The position numbers and the translations under genes were made by a program. The notes beneath the pieces are model-generated. The model did no database searches. It saw nothing but the letters and a program-made list of their open reading frames with translations, and was not told the DNA's origin. This document shows positions 39,351-47,115 of a DNA stretch of 64,000 nt, one piece after another. Source of the stretch: Thiobacillus sp. SCUT-2 (GTDB lineage Bacteria > Pseudomonadota > Gammaproteobacteria > Burkholderiales > Thiobacillaceae); NCBI RefSeq assembly GCF_035621355.1, contig NZ_CP141769.1, positions 1,736,001-1,800,000 on the forward strand, read 5' to 3'. How positions within the stretch are numbered: the stretch's first letter is position 1; each line of letters begins with the position of its first letter.

Positions 39351-40406
39351 TCAGGGCGCCACGCCCCAGGTCGCGAACAACGGGTCCGACTCGGGCAGGC
39401 GGTCGGCATAGCGGTCGTCCCTGGGCCGCTTGAGCCCGCGCTCGACGTAGGTTTCCACCTTCCGGAAACCCGCCTTCTTGATCAGCATGCCGACCCAGGC
39501 CATGCGTTCCATCGGGTGCAGCTCGGTCCACAGCTTGATCACCTTGGGCGGGAAATAGCGGTGCGACAGCGTGACCACGAACATGCCGCCCGGCCGCAGC
39601 ACGCGCCTCGCCTCGGCGACGATCTTGTGCGGCTGCGTCAGGTACTCGAACGACACCGTGCACACCACCGCGTCGAAGCTCGCGTCGGCAAACGGCAGCA
39701 CCGGATCCGCGTTGATGTCCTTCACGATGCGCTCGGCGAGCTGCGGATTGTCCTCCAGCTCCTCGGCATTGAGCCCCAGCCCCACTGCCGAATTGACTGT
39801 GTCGGGCAGATGCGAGCGCCAGCCCGCCATCAGGTCGAGCACCCGCGCGTTCTCGGGCAGCACCGTGCGATACAGGGCCTGGATGCGGCGCGCGCACACG
39901 GCGTCGACGTGGGTGACCTTGCGCGCGACCGAGTAGAACTGGGTGTCGGGAAGCTCGTCCTCGCGGCTGAACGAATCGGTGCCTTCGAAGTCGGTCGGCG
40001 TCTGCATCTGCGTTTCCATGCCGCTCCATTCCAGGAGCTGGCCGACCGTGCCCACCGGCTCCGTCGAGATGTCGCTCTTGCCGCTGTCGATGCTGAAGAT
40101 GCGGCCCTGCAGCGGATGACTGAAGTTGGCGACGAAGCTGGCTTCGCCGACCTTCATCACGCGGAACATCGGTCCGGGCGCGTCGTCGGCGTGCAGGAGC
40201 TGCGACGGATAGAAGCGCCCCATCCTGAGCGGCGCGATGTCGCTGCGGAAGACCTCGTTCGGCACCTCGTGCTCGATCTTCGGGCCCACGTCCATCTGTG
40301 CGTCGACCGGCGGCGTGTCGCCCGGCATCCAGATCACCACCTGGTGGCGGCCGAGGTCGGAGAAGTAGTTGACGCGGAAGCGCAGCGCGGAATGCAGGAG
40401 TTTCAT
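39351..40406 (-). CDS. SAM-dependent methyltransferase with N-terminal FKBP-like segment
   Basis: A 351-residue protein. The C-terminal part (about 185-340) is a class I methyltransferase: motif I VLDLMAGW, acidic motif II region, and ADASFDAVVCTVSFEYL. The N-terminal half is unusual; the phrase FVANFSHPLQGR (about 90-101) resembles the NHPLAGK signature of SlyD-type FKBP domains, suggesting a domain fusion. The substrate is unknown. It is 15 bases upstream of nothing in common with the udg gene except direction. Confidence 0.8.
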   Translation of the reverse strand: MKLLHSALRFRVNYFSDLGRHQVVIWMPGDTPPVDAQMDVGPKIEHEVPNEVFRSDIAPLRMGRFYPSQLLHADDAPGPMFRVMKVGEASFVANFSHPLQGRIFSIDSGKSDISTEPVGTVGQLLEWSGMETQMQTPTDFEGTDSFSREDELPDTQFYSVARKVTHVDAVCARRIQALYRTVLPENARVLDLMAGWRSHLPDTVNSAVGLGLNAEELEDNPQLAERIVKDINADPVLPFADASFDAVVCTVSFEYLTQPHKIVAEARRVLRPGGMFVVTLSHRYFPPKVIKLWTELHPMERMAWVGMLIKKAGFRKVETYVERGLKRPRDDRYADRLPESDPLFATWGVAP

Positions 40407-40421
40407 TGCGGATTTCGGAAG

Positions 40422-41084
40422 TCAGGATTCGGTTGTCAGGGAGGCGTAGGTACGGCGCGCCAGGCAGAGGTCTTCCCACGCGCGCGCCTTGTCGGGCAGA
40501 TTGCGCAGCAGGTAGGCAGGATGATAGGTCACGACCAGGGGGATGCCCTGAAAGCAGTGCACGCGCCCGCGCAGGCGCCCGATCGCCTCGTCGGTCTGCA
40601 GCAGCGTCTGCGCGGCGAAGCGTCCGAGCGCGACGATGATCTTCGGACGGATCAGTGCGATCTGGTTCAGAAGATAAGGCATGCAGGCGGCGATCTCGTC
40701 AGGCTCCGGATTGCGGTTGCCCGGCGGGCGGGATTTCAGCACGTTCGCAATGTAGACGTTCTGGCCGCGCCGCAGGCCGATGGACGCCAGCATGGCGTCG
40801 AGCAGCTTGCCCGCCTGGCCGACGAAGGGCTCGCCCTGGCGATCCTCGTCGGCGCCCGGCGCCTCGCCCAGGATCAGCCAGTCGGCATCGCGGTCACCGA
40901 CGCCGAGCACGCCCTGCGTGCGCGTCGCGTAAAGCTTGCACTTCGTGCAGTGCGCGACGGCGTCGGCGAGCTGGTCCCAGTCCAGCAGCGGCCTGGCGTC
41001 CGGAGTGGGCGCCGCCGGCGCGGCGCGCAGCCGCCACACCGGCCCGATGCCGAGTTCGCCGAAGACGTCGTCGCGGCTCAGCAC
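40422..41084 (-). CDS. Uracil-DNA glycosylase, iron-sulfur (family 4) type
   Basis: DNA repair enzyme that removes uracil. The 220-residue protein has the family 4/5 site [17 protein letters not shown] and the late [11 protein letters not shown], and Cys residues in CTKCKL and further on suitable for a [4Fe-4S] cluster. The start is GTG, overlapping the rimI stop by seven bases. It matches the family 4 enzymes common in beta- and other proteobacteria. Confidence 0.93.
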   Translation of the reverse strand: MLSRDDVFGELGIGPVWRLRAAPAAPTPDARPLLDWDQLADAVAHCTKCKLYATRTQGVLGVGDRDADWLILGEAPGADEDRQGEPFVGQAGKLLDAMLASIGLRRGQNVYIANVLKSRPPGNRNPEPDEIAACMPYLLNQIALIRPKIIVALGRFAAQTLLQTDEAIGRLRGRVHCFQGIPLVVTYHPAYLLRNLPDKARAWEDLCLARRTYASLTTES

Positions 41085-41545
41085 GCCAGCTCCTTCTTCA
41101 TGATCAGCGCATCCTCGCGCCCGCCGCGCGCAGGATAGTAGCCACGGCGCACCGCCAGATCGACGAAGCCGCTGCCGTGGTACAGCCCGATCGCCGCGTC
41201 ATTCGATATCCGCACTTCGAGGAACATGCTGCTGGCCTTGTGGTCGCACGCCCGCGCCAGGCAGTGCTCGAGCAGGTCGCGCCCGAGGCCGTGACGGCGC
41301 CAGCTCGGCGCGATGGTCAAGTTGAGCAGGTGGGCCTCGCCCGCCGCCGCCATCATCACGTAGTAGCCGATGATCTCGCCTCCGGCCTCGCGCACCCACA
41401 TGCTGTAGCCGGCCTGCAGCGAGTCCGCGAAATTGCCCTGGCTCCAGGGATACTCGTAGCTCGCCAGCTCGATGCGGTGGATGCGCGGCAGGTCCGCCTC
41501 CGCCATCGGCCGCAGCCGATGCTCGATCTCGAAGACGGCACTCAT
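41078..41545 (-). CDS. rimI: Ribosomal protein S18 alanine N-acetyltransferase
   Basis: GNAT acetyltransferase of 155 residues acting on the S18 N-terminus. It has the acetyl-CoA loop RRHGLGRDLLEHC (consensus R/Q-x-x-G-x-G/A) and the EVRISNDAAIGLYHGSGF motif. It begins within the tsaB stop (ATGA), the usual tsaB-rimI pairing. Confidence 0.95.
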   Translation of the reverse strand: MSAVFEIEHRLRPMAEADLPRIHRIELASYEYPWSQGNFADSLQAGYSMWVREAGGEIIGYYVMMAAAGEAHLLNLTIAPSWRRHGLGRDLLEHCLARACDHKASSMFLEVRISNDAAIGLYHGSGFVDLAVRRGYYPARGGREDALIMKKELAC

Positions 41546-42231
41546 GCCGGCTGCCTCGCACGCCGCTCGTCCACCGTCAGCGCCACCTTGTCGCGCAGGT
41601 AGACCGGCGCCGCGAGCGCGGCGTCGACGCCTTCGCCGCGCTCGAAAGAACGGGCCGCGAGCGGCGCCATTGCGGCGGCGTCGGGCACCAGGGCATCGTC
41701 GATGCGGAGCAGCTGCGCCGCCAGGCGCGGCCGCAGGGCATCCCCCAGCGCGCGGAAGCCGTTCCCGGCGCCGACCCAGTCGCCGCCGACAGGCACCGCG
41801 ACCGTCTCCGGCAGCGCCAGTGCGGGCTCGACGACCGTTCGCCAGCCGTCGGCGCCACGCTCGTAGCCCGCCCAGTAGACCTCGGCCATGCGCGCATCGA
41901 GCACCGTCAGCACGCGCTCGGCCCCGGCCTGCTCGGCGATCGACATCAGCGTGGATACGGCGACCACCGGCAGGTCGGCGCCGAATGCGAGGCCTTGCGT
42001 CACCGCGCACGCGATGCGCAGGCCGGTGAACGAGCCGGGGCCCGCGCCGTAGCCGATCCCGTCGAGCTGGCGCAGTCCGGTTCCCGTCTCATGCAACAGC
42101 TCGTCGACCATCGGCAGCAGCAGGCTGCTGTGCCGCTGCTCGGCCAGCACGCGGCGAGCGACGATGCGTCCGTCCAGCCAGAGCGCGGCCGAGCACCATT
42201 CGGTCGAGGTATCGAGAACAAGGAGCTTCAT
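41542..42231 (-). CDS. tsaB: tRNA threonylcarbamoyladenosine biosynthesis protein TsaB
   Basis: Scaffold partner of TsaD and TsaE in making t6A37 on tRNAs that read ANN codons. The 229-residue protein begins MKLLVLDTSTEWCSAALW and has GIGYGAGPGSFTGLRIA. It is an ASKHA-fold protein without the active metal site of TsaD. It heads tsaB-rimI-udg. Confidence 0.95.
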   Translation of the reverse strand: MKLLVLDTSTEWCSAALWLDGRIVARRVLAEQRHSSLLLPMVDELLHETGTGLRQLDGIGYGAGPGSFTGLRIACAVTQGLAFGADLPVVAVSTLMSIAEQAGAERVLTVLDARMAEVYWAGYERGADGWRTVVEPALALPETVAVPVGGDWVGAGNGFRALGDALRPRLAAQLLRIDDALVPDAAAMAPLAARSFERGEGVDAALAAPVYLRDKVALTVDERRARQPA

Positions 42232-42297
42232 CGTTGCGATTTTACCGGTTGTGCCGCAGGTTCCGCTCGGATTCCGGCCATGGGGCCGGCGACGTGC

Positions 42298-42705
42298 TCA
42301 ACGCGGGGGCCGAGGGATCGGGTCGACCGGAACGAGAATTTCGAAACGGACCCGCGACCACGGATCGCGCCCCTCGCTCAGGCGCACGATGCGTGCCTCG
42401 AGCACTTCGCCGCGGTCCAGCAGGCGCGCCACGTCGGCATTCTCGCGGCGCGGCACGTAGCCGATCTGCTGTCCGTGCCACTCCACGCGCACGGCCTTGG
42501 GGTCGTGCGGATTGTGCGGCTCGCGCACCAGCGTGAGCACGTCGCCCTCGCGCAGCTGCGGCCAGAGCGTCCTGCCGGCGTGATACTGGAACCCCGCCAG
42601 CGGCGAATCCTGCAGCAGGATGTGCGCGGCGACCTGCGCGTGAATGGGCGTCGCCCACAGCGCGGACAGGCACAGCGCCACCATGCGATGAAGCATTCGG
42701 AGCAT
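42298..42705 (-). CDS. Exported stand-alone HIRAN-domain protein
   Basis: A 135-residue protein that is a signal peptide (cleavage about residue 23, PIHAQ) followed by almost nothing but a HIRAN domain (about 38-110), with the signature LVREPHNPHDPKAVRV and IGYVPRRENADVARLL. HIRAN domains usually bind DNA 3' ends within SNF2 helicases and nucleases. A secreted single-domain version is unusual. The start at 42705 is chosen because it yields the signal peptide; 42732 and 42696 are alternatives. It lies 66 bases before tsaB. Confidence 0.85.
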   Translation of the reverse strand: MLRMLHRMVALCLSALWATPIHAQVAAHILLQDSPLAGFQYHAGRTLWPQLREGDVLTLVREPHNPHDPKAVRVEWHGQQIGYVPRRENADVARLLDRGEVLEARIVRLSEGRDPWSRVRFEILVPVDPIPRPPR

Positions 42706-42871
42706 TCCGGTTCCCGGGCAACAATCGGTCATTCTACTGAGAAATCCGCCGTCCGGTCCGCGCTACCGGAAGGGGTGCCCGAGGATTTTTTTGTTTGCCC
42801 TTCGCGGTGGACAAGCCGGCTTCCGCTTGAGGTAGGATGAAGCCGTCCTCATCCGCCACCGCGATCACGCC

Positions 42872-44272
42872 ATGCCGAGAAAGAAAGCTGCCGCCCAGAC
42901 CAAGCTGTTCGTCCTGGATACCAACGTGCTGATGCACGACCCCACCAGCCTGTACCGCTTCGAGGAGCACGACGTCTACGTGCCGATCGCAACGCTGGAG
43001 GAGCTCGACCAGCACAAGAAGGGCATGACCGAGGTCTCGCGCAACGCCCGCCAGGCGAGCCGCTTCATCGACGAAATCGTCAGCCAGCTCGACAACATCG
43101 AGGAAGGCGTGCCGCTCGCGCCGCACAGCCACAACGCCGCCACCGGCCGCCTGTTCCTGCAGACGCAGGCCATCGGCGGCGACATTCCGCTCAGCCTGCC
43201 GACCTCCAAGGTCGACAACCAGATCCTCGGCGTGGTCCTGTTCCTGTCGCGCCACTACCCGAAGCGCCAGGTCATCATGGTGTCGAAGGACATCAACATG
43301 CGCATCAAGGCCCGCGCGCTCGGGCTGCCGGCGGAAGACTACTTCAACGACAAGGTGCTCGAAGACACCGACCTCCTGTATGCCGGCCAGCGCGAGCTCC
43401 CTGCCGACTTCTGGGACACGCACGGCAAGGGCATGGAGTCGTGGCAGGCCAACGGCCACACCTTCTATCGCGTCAAGGGGCCGCAGGCGCCGAGCTTCCT
43501 GCCCAACGAATTCGTCTTCCAGGAAGGCGCCGCCCCGCTGTACGCGAAGGTCCTGAAGGTCGAGGGCCGCACGGCCGAGATGGTCACGATCAAGGACTAC
43601 ACCCACCACAAGAATGCCGTATGGGGCATCACGGCACGCAACCGCGAGCAGAACTTCGCGCTCAACGTGCTGATGGACCCCGAGATCGACTTCGTCACCC
43701 TGCTCGGCCAGGCCGGCACCGGCAAGACCCTGCTGACGCTGGCCGCCGGCCTCGCGCAGGTCCTCGACAAGAAGCTCTACAACGAGATCATCATGACCCG
43801 CGTCACCGTTCCGGTGGGCGAGGACATCGGCTTCCTGCCGGGTACCGAGGAGGAGAAGATGACGCCGTGGATGGGCGCGCTGGAGGACAACCTCGACGTC
43901 TTGAACAAGAGCGACGACGAGGCCGGCGACTGGGGACGCGCGGCGACGCAGGACCTGATCCGCAGCCGGATCAAGGTGAAGTCGCTGAACTTCATGCGCG
44001 GCCGCACCTTCCTCAACAAGTTCCTCATCATCGACGAGGCGCAGAACCTGACGCCCAAGCAGATGAAGACGCTGATCACGCGCGCCGGCCCCGGCACCAA
44101 GGTGGTCTGCCTCGGCAACATCTCGCAGATCGACACGCCCTATCTCACCGAAGGCAGCTCCGGCCTCACCTACGTGGTCGACCACTTCAAGGGCTGGCCG
44201 CACAACGGCCACGTCACGCTGCAGCGGGGTGAACGTTCGCGTCTGGCGGACTATGCTGCAGAGGTGTTGTGA
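42872..44272 (+). CDS. PIN-PhoH ribonuclease-helicase protein
   Basis: A 466-residue fusion of an N-terminal PIN ribonuclease domain (about 10-150: FVLDTNVLMHD, TLEELDQHKKG, VSKDINMRIKARALG) and a C-terminal PhoH ATPase (about 240-455) with Walker A GQAGTGKT and Walker B LIIDEAQNL. The protein is the long PhoH type with probable RNA unwinding and cleavage. It is encoded alone on the plus strand. A leader of 140 bases upstream contains no clear promoter. Confidence 0.94.
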   Translation: MPRKKAAAQTKLFVLDTNVLMHDPTSLYRFEEHDVYVPIATLEELDQHKKGMTEVSRNARQASRFIDEIVSQLDNIEEGVPLAPHSHNAATGRLFLQTQAIGGDIPLSLPTSKVDNQILGVVLFLSRHYPKRQVIMVSKDINMRIKARALGLPAEDYFNDKVLEDTDLLYAGQRELPADFWDTHGKGMESWQANGHTFYRVKGPQAPSFLPNEFVFQEGAAPLYAKVLKVEGRTAEMVTIKDYTHHKNAVWGITARNREQNFALNVLMDPEIDFVTLLGQAGTGKTLLTLAAGLAQVLDKKLYNEIIMTRVTVPVGEDIGFLPGTEEEKMTPWMGALEDNLDVLNKSDDEAGDWGRAATQDLIRSRIKVKSLNFMRGRTFLNKFLIIDEAQNLTPKQMKTLITRAGPGTKVVCLGNISQIDTPYLTEGSSGLTYVVDHFKGWPHNGHVTLQRGERSRLADYAAEVL

Positions 44273-44297
44273 TTCCCACTTCCGAAGGAGACGCACC

Positions 44298-45059
44298 ATG
44301 GCCGTTCCCGTCGCAAAGTGCGCGCTGATCCTGGCTGCGGGACTCGCGCTCGCGCTGCCCGCCCATGCCTTCGACCTGGGTGACGTGCTGAAGGGCGTGA
44401 TCACCCCGCCCCGCAGCGCGCCCGCGACCAGCGGCGTCGACACGCTCTCGACGAAGGAGATCGACGCCGGCCTGAAGGAGGCGCTGACCCGCGGCGCCGA
44501 GACCGCGGTCGCCCAGCTCGGGCAGAAGGACGGCTTCTTCGGCAACCCTCAGCTGAAAATCCCGCTGCCGCCCAGCCTGCAGAAGGCCGAAAAGGCCATG
44601 CGCCTGCTCGGCATGGGCAAGCAGGCCGATGAACTGGTACTGTCGATGAACCGTGCCGCCGAAGCCGCGGTGCCGCAGGCGAAGACCCTGCTGGTCGACG
44701 CGGTGAAGCAGATGACGCTGGAGGACGCCCGCGGCATTCTGACCGGAGGCAAGACCTCGGCGACCGATTTCTTCCGCCGCAAGACCGAGGGCACGCTGAC
44801 CGAGCGCTTCGCCCCCATCGTCAAGGCGACCACGGACAAGGTCGGCCTGGCGCGCCAGTACAACCAGTACGCCGGCGCGGCCGCGCAATTCAACCTGATC
44901 GACAAGAAGGAAGCGAGCGTGGACCAGTACGTCACGCAGCAGGCGCTCGACCGCCTCTACACCGTGATCGGCGAGAAGGAAGCTGCGCTCCGCGCCAATC
45001 CCATGCAGGCCGGCAGCGCGCTGCTGAAGAAGGTCTTCGGCGCCGTCAGCGGCCAATGA
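44298..45059 (+). CDS. DUF4197 exported protein
   Basis: A 253-residue protein with a signal peptide (ALALPAHA, cleaved near residue 25) and a helical DUF4197 domain (KEALTRGAETAVAQLGQKDGFFGN and IPLPPSLQKAEKAMRLLGMG). Function is unknown. The start at 44298 has an excellent GAAGGAGA ribosome site. It overlaps the next gene by ATGA. Confidence 0.88.
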   Translation: MAVPVAKCALILAAGLALALPAHAFDLGDVLKGVITPPRSAPATSGVDTLSTKEIDAGLKEALTRGAETAVAQLGQKDGFFGNPQLKIPLPPSLQKAEKAMRLLGMGKQADELVLSMNRAAEAAVPQAKTLLVDAVKQMTLEDARGILTGGKTSATDFFRRKTEGTLTERFAPIVKATTDKVGLARQYNQYAGAAAQFNLIDKKEASVDQYVTQQALDRLYTVIGEKEAALRANPMQAGSALLKKVFGAVSGQ

Positions 45060-45574
45060 GCGCCATCCGACGCGGCCCGCGCGCGACGTGGCGCATGCTG
45101 AGCCTGCTGGGCGGCCTGCTGCTCGCCCTGCCCGCCCCGGCCTGGCAGGTCGGCGAGTTCCGCAACGGCATGAGCCGCGCCGAAGTCGAGCGGTCGCTCG
45201 GCACCTGGAATTTCGACAAGGTCGTGGCGGCCGGCAACGATGGCCTGTTCGCCTACGACCTGCCGACCAACCCGGCCGGCCGCCGCTTCCTGTTCTCGTT
45301 CTGCAACGACAAGCTGGTCGCCTTCGAGCAGGAAGTCGAGCCGAGCTTCCGCCACTTCGTCGTCATCGCGTCCAATTACGCGAACCTGTACGGCAATCCG
45401 CTGCAGGTCATCCCCTATTCCAGCGTCATCGCCAGCGGCGAAAAGAACCTGCTCGCCATGTTCTGGCGCAAGGGTTCGGACTACGTGGGCGTGAAGTACG
45501 TGCTCTACCCGGCCAGCGAGGAGCTCTCGATGACCTGGCAGATCAGCAACAACTGCTGGCAGGCACCGCGCTGA
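45056..45574 (+). CDS. Exported protein of unknown function
   Basis: A 172-residue protein I do not recognise. A signal peptide is likely (MLSLLGGLLLALPAPAWQ from about residue 14), followed by a small beta-rich domain, with the phrase FRNGMSRAEVERSLG reminiscent of SmpA/OmlA-like BamE repeats, which is only a suggestion. Two Cys residues (in FCNDK and NNCWQ) could form a disulfide. It is coupled to the DUF4197 gene. Confidence 0.75.
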   Translation: MSAIRRGPRATWRMLSLLGGLLLALPAPAWQVGEFRNGMSRAEVERSLGTWNFDKVVAAGNDGLFAYDLPTNPAGRRFLFSFCNDKLVAFEQEVEPSFRHFVVIASNYANLYGNPLQVIPYSSVIASGEKNLLAMFWRKGSDYVGVKYVLYPASEELSMTWQISNNCWQAPR

Positions 45575-45687
45575 GCGGCAGCGCGCCCGCGCCACGCCGT
45601 TGGCGGCGCGGCGAAGGGACGGCTACACTTTTCCGGGAAAACGGCCGTTAAGGCGTCAGGCACCATGCCTGGCCCCGGAGGGACCTC

Positions 45688-45762
45688 ATGAACACCGTCA
45701 TCGACTGCTTGAGCACCCGGCCGCGCCCGCGGCGCTTGTCATGGATCCGGGCTACCCGCTGA
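45688..45762 (+). other. Out-of-frame ATG with strong ribosome site before yedE
   Basis: The best ribosome site in this interval (GGAGGGACCTC then ATG) opens a 24-codon frame that stops at 45762. Inserting one base near 45710 would join it to the YedE frame. This suggests either a single-base deletion or an assembly error. Confidence 0.5.
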
Positions 45763-46853
45763 TCCTCGCCAGTTCGCTGGTCATCGGCGTCATCGCCGGG
45801 ATCGTCATGCATCGCGCCGACTTCTGCGTCACGGCGTCGTTTCGCGACATGTTCCTGTTCCGGGACTTTTTCCTGATGCGCCAGATGGTCCTGGTCGTCG
45901 TCGTCAGCATGGCCCTGTTCGAGTTCGGCCGCCTCAGCGGCCTGATCGCGGCGCAGCCCTTTCCGCTGCTCGGGACGCCTTCGCTGGCCAATGCCATCGG
46001 CGGCTTCATTTTCGGCATCGGCATGGTGCTGGCCGGCGGCTGCGTCACCGGCACCCTCTACAAGCTCGGGAGCGGCAGCGCCGCGAGCGGCCTGGCCTTC
46101 GTCGGCATGCTGGCCGGCTCCGCCGCCTACGCCGAAATCCATCCGCAGTGGAGTGCGTTTGCCCGAGCCACGGCCCTCGCCCGGGACGTCGTCACGGTGC
46201 CGCAATGGCTCGGCCTCTCCCCGTCCGCCCTCTTGCTTCCGATCGCGCTGGCCGGGGCCGCCTGGCTGGCGCGCGAATTCCGCGCCGGCCGGATGCAGCG
46301 GCCCGGCTTCGCCGTCGGCCATCTCGCCCCGTGGCGGGCGGCCGTCGTGCTCGCCCTGCTCGGCTTCGCCTCCTATGTCCTGATCGGCATGCCCATGGGC
46401 ATCACGACCGCCTACACCAAGCTCGGCGCGAATATCGAGGCGCTGTTCGCGCCGGGCCATGTCAGCCACCTTGCCTATTTCGCGCTGCAGCCGCTGGACT
46501 ACACCCCACCCTTCGCCGACCACGCCGTCCAGGGCGGCCCCGGCCCCCGGTTCGATGCCATCGGCGCCATCCAGTACCCGCTGATCCTCGGCATTGCCGG
46601 GGGCGCCATGGCGTCGGCGATGCAGCTCGGCGAATGGCGCCTGCACTGGCGGCTGCCGCCGCGCCAGTTCGTCTCCGCCCTCGCCGGCGGACTGCTGATC
46701 GGGCTGGCCGCGCGCATGGTTCCCTCGTGCAATCTCTGGCATCTGTGGGGCGGCCTGCCCATCCTTGCGCTGCAGAGCCTGCTGTTCCTCGCGGGCCTGT
46801 TGCCTGGCACCTGGGCCGGCAGCCGCCTGCTCGCCCGATTCGTGATACGGTAG
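45741..46853 (+). CDS. YedE/YeeE-family thiosulfate or sulfur-compound transporter
   Basis: Inner-membrane protein of 370 residues (from ATG 45741) with about ten helices and the family Cys motifs: HRADFCVTASFRD (Cys29), GGCVTGTLYKLGSG, and PSCNLWHLWGG near the end. These Cys are typical of YeeE thiosulfate transporters and YedE. The ATG at 45741 lacks a ribosome site, and the frame is open further 5' (LLEHPAAPAALV), hinting that the real start is the frame-shifted ATG at 45688. The following TusA gene supports a role in sulfur (or selenium) import. Confidence 0.85.
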   Translation: MDPGYPLILASSLVIGVIAGIVMHRADFCVTASFRDMFLFRDFFLMRQMVLVVVVSMALFEFGRLSGLIAAQPFPLLGTPSLANAIGGFIFGIGMVLAGGCVTGTLYKLGSGSAASGLAFVGMLAGSAAYAEIHPQWSAFARATALARDVVTVPQWLGLSPSALLLPIALAGAAWLAREFRAGRMQRPGFAVGHLAPWRAAVVLALLGFASYVLIGMPMGITTAYTKLGANIEALFAPGHVSHLAYFALQPLDYTPPFADHAVQGGPGPRFDAIGAIQYPLILGIAGGAMASAMQLGEWRLHWRLPPRQFVSALAGGLLIGLAARMVPSCNLWHLWGGLPILALQSLLFLAGLLPGTWAGSRLLARFVIR

Positions 46854-46859
46854 CGCCCC

Positions 46860-47099
46860 ATGCAGACCATCGACATCGACATTCGAGGCCAGATCTGCCC
46901 CTCCTGCCTGCTGCTGACGCTCAAGGAGGTCAACCAGAACAGCAGCGCGATCCGCGAGGGAAACGCTGAAATCGTCGTGACGACCGACGACCGCCAGGCC
47001 ACGGCGACCATCCCCGCCACCGTGGGCCGCATGGGATTCCGCACCGAGGTCACCCGCCTGGACGCTGCCTACCGGATCCGCGTTTTCGGCGGCGACTGA
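46860..47099 (+). CDS. TusA/SirA-like sulfur carrier protein
   Basis: A 79-residue protein with the TusA fold: RGQICPSCLLLTLKEVN, in which the sulfur-carrying Cys13 is followed by Cys16 (CPSC rather than CPEP), then the beta strands. It lies six bases after YedE, a common sulfur-handling pair in which the carrier may receive sulfur imported by the transporter. Exact partner enzyme is unknown. An acceptor for selenium is possible. Confidence 0.9.
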   Translation: MQTIDIDIRGQICPSCLLLTLKEVNQNSSAIREGNAEIVVTTDDRQATATIPATVGRMGFRTEVTRLDAAYRIRVFGGD

Positions 47100-47115
47100 G
47101 GAAAGCCGAGACCCG

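Noticed and set aside
38964..41138. A 724-codon open frame on the plus strand across four minus-strand genes
   Set aside because: It crosses gene boundaries that show proper overlaps, and its translation has only low-complexity basic sequence.
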